Source: Echinococcus granulosus (taxonomy: Eukaryota; Platyhelminthes; Cestoda; Cyclophyllidea; Taeniidae). From it: a DNA stretch of 64,000 nucleotides. The DNA lies in contig NW_020170412.1 in NCBI RefSeq assembly GCF_000524195.1, forward strand, positions 293,949-357,948. The letters are read 5' to 3'. Positions 57,039 to 64,000 of the stretch are shown here, one piece after another. Under the pieces are notes generated by a model. It worked only from the letters and a program-made list of their open reading frames with translations. It did no database searches and was not told the origin of the DNA. Position numbers and translations under genes: made by a program. Positions within the stretch are counted from its first letter, which is position 1; every line of letters starts with the position of its first letter.

Positions 57039-57536
57039 TTACTACTGGGTCATTCATAGCTGGTGGATTCCTGCATTGCTTCTTAAAAAAAAACATAAAT
57101 AGAAGAAATTACATTAGACAGAGATGAATGCCTAAGACAACTACCTCATTTCCGCTTCCTAATCAAGTACAAATTACCAAATGAATGGAAATAGTTATCC
57201 GTATATCTAAAAGACTTTTTGTTGGACTAAGTGTAGAAGCTTGGGCGGTTTATATGGGGATATTCTCTTCTCTTCCATTCTCTGTTTGGCGTACGGAAAG
57301 TCCGGAAGGCCATAAGCATGGACAGGCCTCCATGGTAGTGAAATGATGATCCAAATTGGGTGGAGATTGAGAAGCCTGCTCTGTACAGTTAGACGCATCA
57401 TGAGATAAGGTAACGAAATTTTAAATTCACCATCTACCATACCTTCCAGCTAAACTTAGTATATACATACCTAATTCAGAATTCAAAATGAGCGACTAAG
57501 CGTACACATTTCGTGCTCCTTGTTGCGACGTGATCA
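57039..57536. other. Gap between repeat copies
   Basis: A stretch near 57290-57345 loosely resembles the LTR (GGAAGGCCATAAGCATGG) but the blocks are not in order. Otherwise nothing recognised. Confidence 0.5.
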
Positions 57537-57732
57537 TGCAGCGACCCGAGTTTTTCCCGAAGTCACATAAAGTCACAGTAGTATGGCATAAGACGTATTC
57601 ATTATGTACTGGAGGGTTGAAAGGCTGCTGGCGTGGCCCAAAGTTCGTGCCGCCTAGCGGTGGTGCAATCCATGCAAGCTTAGATGCCTGAGTAGTCAAA
57701 CCCAGGGTTGAAACAACTATCAAAGCACTCTA
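57537..57732 (-). mobile_element. Full-length solo LTR of TRIM-like family
   Basis: Starts TGCAGCGACCCGAG, then CCCGAAGTCACATAAAGTCA, TGTACTGGAGGGTTGAAAGG, CTGGCGTGGCCCAAAG, CCGCCTAGCGG and CAGGGTTGAAACAAC, about 196 bp. It is only 0.5 kb from the element at 56038-57038, in the same orientation. Confidence 0.87.
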
Positions 57733-58628
57733 TTTATGCAGTACTCTATAACTCCTGACTTCGCACCCACTGTCGGTCAGAGGAATTGTCAAAAGTAATC
57801 ACTTGGGAGAAGATTGACCATCAGCAGTTGACGCGGAGGTGAATCCCGACACCTGGGAGAAAGGAGGAGAGGTTACCCAATGCCTACCTTTTAATTAGGT
57901 GGTTAATAAAGTGTGTTATACAAAAATATAAATAATGAAACAAAATTCAAGGCTCTGACAGATTAGTCGCAGTTTATGTGTTCAACCGTGTCCTGCAGTA
58001 GCGCTGTGAACAAAAAATTCCCTTTCTTTGAGAGTATTCAAATCCTCTTTGATAATAACCAGGAGCTCAGTCCAGAAAACACTGTAATGGGTTCGATCTA
58101 AAAGAGTGGGCTAGTTGGAAAAGGACATGCTTTATTGGGTGGGGATAAATAAAGGGGTACAGATGTATCACGATTATGGGTTGTCTGATCCATCACGAGG
58201 TTCGTACCTACTGACCGCCTCTCGCCTAAAAGGTACATTCAAATAAGCGTGTAGTATAGAGACAACTTCACTTTATTTAAAAATGGGTTAAGACTAATTC
58301 TATTAACCATTCACACTTTAAATCTTTATAGAACTCTTTAGATGAATGTTAATTTTTACCAAGAATTTTATGCTCTGGCGATCGCGTAGGCAGAAAATGT
58401 CTGTGCCAAAAAGCAGTCACATTTTTCCAAGGGACGTGAGCTGACAAACATGCTTCTATGTTGGCTGATTTTAGAAATAAAGCCCTTTTTCACAGATAAA
58501 TACCTTGCAGCGAACACACATTCGTCAAAATATGCGAGCGAGTTTTGGTAGAATTTTTGTAGCATGCCCAGAAGACTATGGCTATATTATACTTTGTTTA
58601 TTTGCTTATTAATTCTTTTTGATTTTGC
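57733..58628. other. Gap between repeat copies, nothing recognised
   Basis: No coding feature or family repeat identified. Confidence 0.55.
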
Positions 58629-59613
58629 AGCCTTTCTGCACACCAGCAATGCCTGTCCTGCCCTGGTGTTGACTACTTTCACCTTCGGACGAGACTCAGG
58701 ACGCTGCATAGGTGGTAGCGGAAAGCAAACCCAATCATAGAGGACCTACTACTAAATTCTATTAAAACTGAACGCAACAAAAGAGGGTTATTTACTGCAG
58801 ATAGGAAATCTGTGACGACTACTAACAGAAGCATTGAAAATAGCGTCTACTTTTGTCAATTGCCTTAGTTCCGTGTTCAGCGAAAATGTTATTAACAACT
58901 AAAGCGACACTAGCCATAGCCGTGAACCATCTGAAAAAGTCCAGTATCGAGATGTCTACGCTGCCCTTACGAAGACATCAGGTAAATGAATGTGCGATAC
59001 CTCCAATTCACTATTAGCCGGATAGAATCCAGATCCATACATGGTTGAGTGGCACTAAATTAAAAACAACGTGGCTAGGAGGAATCAACGCGTTCCCTTA
59101 TCCCCACAAAACTATTTTAAACCCCGTGCCTTACAAAAGGACTCTACTTTTGGGCAGTGTTCCTAAGACCAGCGATGGACTTACGAGATAATCTGTGTAT
59201 TCCCCCTTCCCTTGACAAGCTTCTAAACAAGACGGAACTCCAGGTTCACTAGAACGTCCAAGGGGGATCAGTGACAATGCTGCAGATAACATCTTGGTTA
59301 CACGAAAAATTCAATGACTAGAGCTGCTGATTAGTGGGTGTTTTCCTTACAGCACCGAATACATTGCGATGACCGACGTGGAAGGTTAACCAAGGTGAGC
59401 GTCGAGGATCACATTCAAGATCTAAGGGGGCCATGTAATTCCTTGGTTGGGTGTTTAACTCTTTGTTTTGGTTTCGCTGGTTTATAAGGCTCCGTTTTTG
59501 TGCTTCCGCTAAATAATGTAGCCTCTGGGCCAGGCCAGTAGCATCTCAGCCCCTCTGTATGGCGGCGATAGATATTCTGCCTTAGCATTGTGTCTTCTTT
59601 GACTCGGAACACA
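58629..59613 (+). mobile_element. TRIM-like element, + orientation, 5' LTR truncated
   Basis: The 5' LTR remnant ends ACGCTGCA at 58708. After one base comes the primer-binding site AGGTGGTAGCGG (58710-58721, 10 of 12 to TGGTGGCAGCGG), followed by GAAAGCAAACCC. The core runs to a purine tract CTAAGGGGG (59422-59430), and the 3' LTR starts TGTAATTCC at 59434 and ends ACA at about 59613. Reading the element forward on the + strand confirms the order LTR, PBS, core, PPT, LTR. Confidence 0.87.
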
Positions 59614-60392
59614 ATATCTGCAGCCTCTAAGTCAGTATATCAACAATAAAATCGCCTCCTTCACTGTTACACCTCATTATAACTTCAGTTAGGAGTGGGG
59701 ACGTCGCAACATGAATCTACTTGAGCTCAAATGTCACCATCCGGTTTCAAAGCGATAGTTAGACTTGCAAGTTTAAACATTAAATAGCTTACTGAGGTGG
59801 ACTAGCAAGCAGGTGAGGGGCATGACTACTTGAGTGAATTCAACCACCGCTGTCTGCGTTAACGTGCCTGTAAAGTGTGTTTCGCTCATTTAATGTGACC
59901 ATATCTTACGCATTAAAAAGATTCCCTTTAAGGTTTCTCAAACACCAAATACAAGGTTGGTGGCAAGAGATACGTTAAATGCATCGGGACGCTGTAGGCT
60001 ACAAGGCGCTGCAGTTGGCAGAGGGGAAATCGACAAGCATGTCCTATCAAACCGCCTATATATGGGAGCACTTCCTGAATGTTGATGGGCATAATCTCGC
60101 ATTTATTTTTGAAATCTCCTCCTATAAGGGCCATAATAACTTTTAAACATGCCGTTGCAGTCGCCTATTTATATAAGTGAACAGTTACATCGTGTCAATA
60201 TTTATAGCTTCTAGGCTTTAGGATAAGACCTCTTCGTGAAGCTCAGAGTTTTATGGTTAATGCACATTAACGCTGATCGGCTTTTGAAGTGTCAGAGAGA
60301 AGGCAGCGTCTCTTAAATCAACAACTAGCGAATGATGTTGAGAACAAGAAGTTTGAATAGCGTTGATATTTGGTTGGGTTTAAATGTTCTAT
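59614..60392. other. Gap between repeat copies, nothing recognised
   Basis: No coding feature or family repeat identified. Confidence 0.55.
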
Positions 60393-60523
60393 TGTGACTC
60401 TTCAAGCCAAATCTGAAGTCTCAAGAAGTCGTAATACTAAGGCAGGCTGCTCAGCTGAAGTACAATAGCGGGGATTAAAGTGCCCGCAAAACCCAAACGA
60501 GGAGTTAAACAAATAATCGTTGA
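60393..60523 (-). mobile_element. Solo LTR with internal deletion
   Basis: Starts TGTGACTCTTCAAG and continues CTGAAGTCTCAAGAAGTCGT, AATACTAAGGCAGG, then jumps to GCTGAAGTACAATAGCGGGG and GAGGAGTTAAACAAATAA. About 60 bp of the LTR middle is missing. Confidence 0.82.
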
Positions 60524-63119
60524 TAGAGAGAGACCACGCCACACTAAAGGCAGCTGGCTGGAGCTTATAGAATCTCTCCCACAATCGCCATAAGGTCAAA
60601 AGGAAAGGAGGTAAAAAGAGGAACAAAGATAATATTTAAGCATTGAGGTTTTACTATTAGGTTTTTTATGCTGTCTAGATGGGTTTGGGGAAGCACAGAT
60701 AATAATTCAAATACTTTTCTATCGTTTTAGCCTTATGTAGGTAGAATTGTTTCATTACGATTCGCTTCTTTGCCACATTATTTACTAAAAAATGAACTCG
60801 AGCACCGCACTTTGCCATTGCGTGTTAAGGCTACTTATCGTATATACAAATCTCATATTTAAATGAATGAAAACAAAAAGTTGTTGACGGACCGCAAGTC
60901 TCGATCCATTGAAACTGGAAATTCGAGCTCGTGAAAGGAAAAGGCTAGAAAAATTTCCTGCCACATTTGAATTAACATTCCAGCATAAAAAGATTAGCTA
61001 TATCAGCTAAATTAGACCGATATAGCGTTTGTAAATCTTTATTAGTGAGAGCTAATCGGCACCGTTTTCATTAATTTGGTGGCCACTTTGATCATCCAGT
61101 GAAGTCATTTATCCACATCACATTACATTGCACCACACTCCACATAATGATGAAAATCATAAAATGCTCGCTGTCTTTGTCAAAACAAGCCCTCAAATTA
61201 GGCCACTATTCAATTCTTCTGTGGTGGTCCAATGTGAAAGTCCGCCCTGGCACCCAGCATGAGTGGATGGCTGTACTGCGCATTGCTCTGCTGTGTTCAC
61301 CGTTCCCATAAGAAAGTTTCAAGCCTTGTTCCACGTCGATCGTTCGTTTGAAACTAAGGTAGGTGTTTCAAGTGCTGTCTGAATGGTCGTTTGTGGGGTT
61401 AATTGCCGTGTTGACGGCGGTAGTGGCGATGATGTTGGTGGAGTGGCAACCACCTTGGGTGAGACCATCACCTTGCTATACTGTTATTAAAGCCATCCAT
61501 CCACATCTATCCTCACCCATTACCAAACGCCGTTTGAAGCATATGTCCACTTTACCACTGCTACCTTCCATTTTCATTTAGCGGTGTCTGGAGAGACCCT
61601 CAACACGTGCGTCGCCTAGCAATAGATGCCGTAGGGTCAAAATGGTTTTGCCTCTTTTCGTATTTCCCTACCTGCCAAGTTAGGGTCTTGTTACAATTTA
61701 GACTTCCTCATAAAGCCAATTTTTTAAACATATTTTATGGTCGTCTGCGCTGAAATCTCCGATGATATCCCACTTTGACAGAAAAGACGGAGCGCGAGAT
61801 AAAATAAAACTTGCATTGTCAAACCTACCAACTTGATAAATCAACGGTTTGCACGCAGAGGTGTATATCCAAATATGGCTACCTGTGCATGTGAGTCACG
61901 GCCAATCCTCATGCACCATCAGCTATGGTGGGTTGGTGATCCGGTACCAATCAGATTACGCCAACTTGTGAGTGTGGCTGTACATTTCTGTTTAGCCATA
62001 TCTAGTCATTCTCTAGTCTATAGTGTCCCAATTGGCCATCTTGAACGAGGACATGACCAACGCGCGTGTGTATCCGTGATGCACCTGTTTGCACGGTCGG
62101 TCCGGACACATACACATGCACGGAATATCAACCACCAGAGAGATGTTTACTTTATTTGCAACACCGCTCTGTGAGATAGTTTTCTCAACGTTCCGCATCA
62201 ATTCACCCACATCTTCATTAAATTTATGCTTGTTGGATAAAAATATGCCATGATTTGAGGTTTTGACTCTAATATGAATGCCCTGATGAAACCTGTAATT
62301 AATTGTAATTACTACCTGAGACATGGACGGTAGTAAATTCCTCTACATCCGATGTTTTTATCATTTGTTACCTTTGGTTATAGTTCTTTTTAGTTTCATC
62401 TGATTACAAAGTATCAATCTTGGCTCCTGTTACCCCCAAAACTGGAATTCTAAATTTGTAGCTTCTTTCTTTAGAGCCCCTTGGCCTTGTGTTTAACACC
62501 CTCAAACAAGTAATGAAAACGCGTTTTGACCAGCCTTCTCTTATGAAGTTGCAAATATATGTTTGATTCAATTCCTAGCATTCTCAAATACACTTACTTT
62601 GTAATTTTGCCGCCTGAAGCATATTCCACCCACACAATTTGAGCAGTGCAGCAAGGAGCTCTTTTTGCGTTGCTTTCCCACCTCTTCCCGTGATAAAAAG
62701 GTAATCGGGACGAAAGAGAGGTGATGAGTTTGCCTCGTTACACATTTCAGCCACTAATGGTGTGCTTTTTCGGTTTTTCCAATTATTACATTTACAAAAA
62801 ACTGGATTTTAAATGACAAGGAGGGGGAAGTACTAGACCAATCACTTGTTTTTATAAGTTTTGACGTTCAGGAAGAAATCTCCAACTGTTTGACAATTTA
62901 TTTCCTAAATCAACTTTTCTTTTGTAATATTTTCACCCCGTTAATGAGGTGATTAAATTAGCTTTCCTCTGGATTGTCGAGGCACGTTCATTTCATACTC
63001 ATTAGTTGAGCAGGTAGTATTTAATGTCGGTGAATAGGAAAAATAAGGGAAAAGACAAAAGATTCTATCTCGCTTGCTTGCGTAAAGACTAGAAGATGGA
63101 ATAAATAACACCACTTCCA
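60524..63119. other. Intergenic stretch with unassigned open frames
   Basis: Open frames at 61363-61581 and 61833-62174 show no domain or splice evidence. The DNA near 61900-62110 is less AT-rich than its surroundings and might be part of another dispersed repeat, which cannot be tested from one copy. Confidence 0.45.
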
Positions 63120-63232
63120 ATTAATTCAAACAGTAGTCAGGGTAGAACATGTGCCGCCATGTTTTGGGGGCATGGAGTGTACAAGCCGGGTGGAATTACA
63201 AGAGCAAGCGTTGAATAAACAAGCGCAAAGGT
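63120..63232 (-). mobile_element. Degraded LTR fragment of TRIM-like family
   Basis: Blocks in family order but heavily mutated: TAGTCAGGGTAGAACATGT, GGGGGCATGG, CCGGGTGGAATTACAA and GCGTTGAATAAACAAG. Each block is individually weak; the order is the evidence. Confidence 0.5.
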
Positions 63233-64000
63233 CCAGAGTTGTTAATCAAATGCTGTTCATTTCTAACGTGAAATAATATTTTAAAAGGAACTTATTTAGA
63301 AACAGAAATAGTCGTTGTAATCGTGGTGTTAAAGGCGTGTCCCCTCTTCCGTGGTTCAGTGGCCTCATGGCACCTGAGCTGCCAGCCTCCCAACCCTTCA
63401 ATGAGTCTAGGCATACAAGCGGTTGATTTTGATCTACCTTTTAGTAAAAATACCAACATTTCCCGCACACTCTGAAGCGATTAAAATAAATCCCCACGAT
63501 TAAAAAAACTTAACGAATTTACTCGATCGTGGGTGTAAACACCACTTCACAGACCGGAACTTTTAATAGTAGCTTAAGAAAAACCTCACACTGATAATTT
63601 TTATGGGAGCTTTGATTAAATTTTATTGTGCTCCTTGCTTCTCCCGCAGCCGTACTTGAGACTACGCTGCAATGGCATTTTGGGGTTTTGTATTCTGTAT
63701 AGACCAACGGAAAAAGAAACGCTATGAGGACTACGTCGCATTAAGGCAGCATTTAAACTTCCACCCTTTTGTAAATATTATATCAAAACAAACGATCTGG
63801 TCCTGTTTTGCCAGCTGATCTCCAATTTCCCGCTCCCAAATCATTATAACCTGGAGAAGGGTAATCTCTTCAAAAGATTTATTCTTCTTTTGTTAACAGA
63901 GTGAGAGAGAAGGATATGAAGTGGAGCAATTTAACTCACGGGATTAAAATGAAAACGCTAAATGCAAAAAGGGGTCCAATAAAGTATAAATTGTTTTCGG
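63233..64000. other. End of window, nothing supportable
   Basis: A stretch at 63348-63390 (GTGGTTCAGTGG) resembles a tRNA A box, but no B box or cloverleaf follows. No gene identified. Confidence 0.5.

Noticed and set aside
63348..63420. tRNA-like A-box sequence GTGGTTCAGTGG
   Set aside because: No convincing B box, anticodon stem or acceptor pairing follows.

Overview
The window is animal (metazoan) genomic DNA with long introns, canonical GT-AG splice sites and many old dispersed repeats. The one gene I can support is a Syk/ZAP-70 family non-receptor tyrosine kinase on the + strand. Thirteen exons (6718-36098) join in a single reading frame. They encode about 750 residues: the end of the inter-SH2 linker, the C-terminal SH2 domain, a very long interdomain B and the complete kinase domain with a stop codon. 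A Syk gene with kilobase introns, moderate GC and TRIM-like elements suggests a lophotrochozoan, most likely a parasitic flatworm. That placement is inference; nothing in the sequence names the species.

Layout. 1-6717: no recognisable exon; it is upstream or intronic sequence of the kinase gene, and the N-terminal SH2 domain and start codon are not visible in it. 6718-18711: three exons giving the C-terminal SH2, separated by introns of about 6.5 and 5.1 kb. 21489-26191: four exons giving the low-complexity interdomain B, including a 41-nt microexon. 28964-36098: six exons giving the kinase domain and a short tail. 36099-64000: no convincing gene. This 28 kb is intergenic DNA or lies in an unseen large intron, and it is rich in one repeat family.

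The repeat family is the second main content. I find 18 loci of a terminal-repeat element. Seven are composite, with terminal repeats of about 175-200 bp, usually at both ends, around a core of about 0.5-0.8 kb that has no coding capacity (one core is longer, with extra sequence). Eleven are single repeats. The core next to one repeat end carries a 12-nt site, consensus CYGCTGCCACCA on the + strand. That equals the 3' end of an animal leucine tRNA and would act as a reverse-transcription primer-binding site. A pyrimidine tract at the other end is a polypurine tract on the opposite strand. The elements therefore look like TRIMs (terminal-repeat retrotransposons in miniature), most lying on the - strand, with the single repeats as solo LTRs. 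All six copies inside the kinase gene are antisense to it.

The kinase would act in the cytoplasm: tandem SH2 domains dock on doubly phosphorylated ITAM-type receptor tails, and the kinase is then activated through its tandem activation-loop tyrosines, which are conserved here. Exon boundaries were read by eye from splice signals, phase and homology; no transcript data were available.
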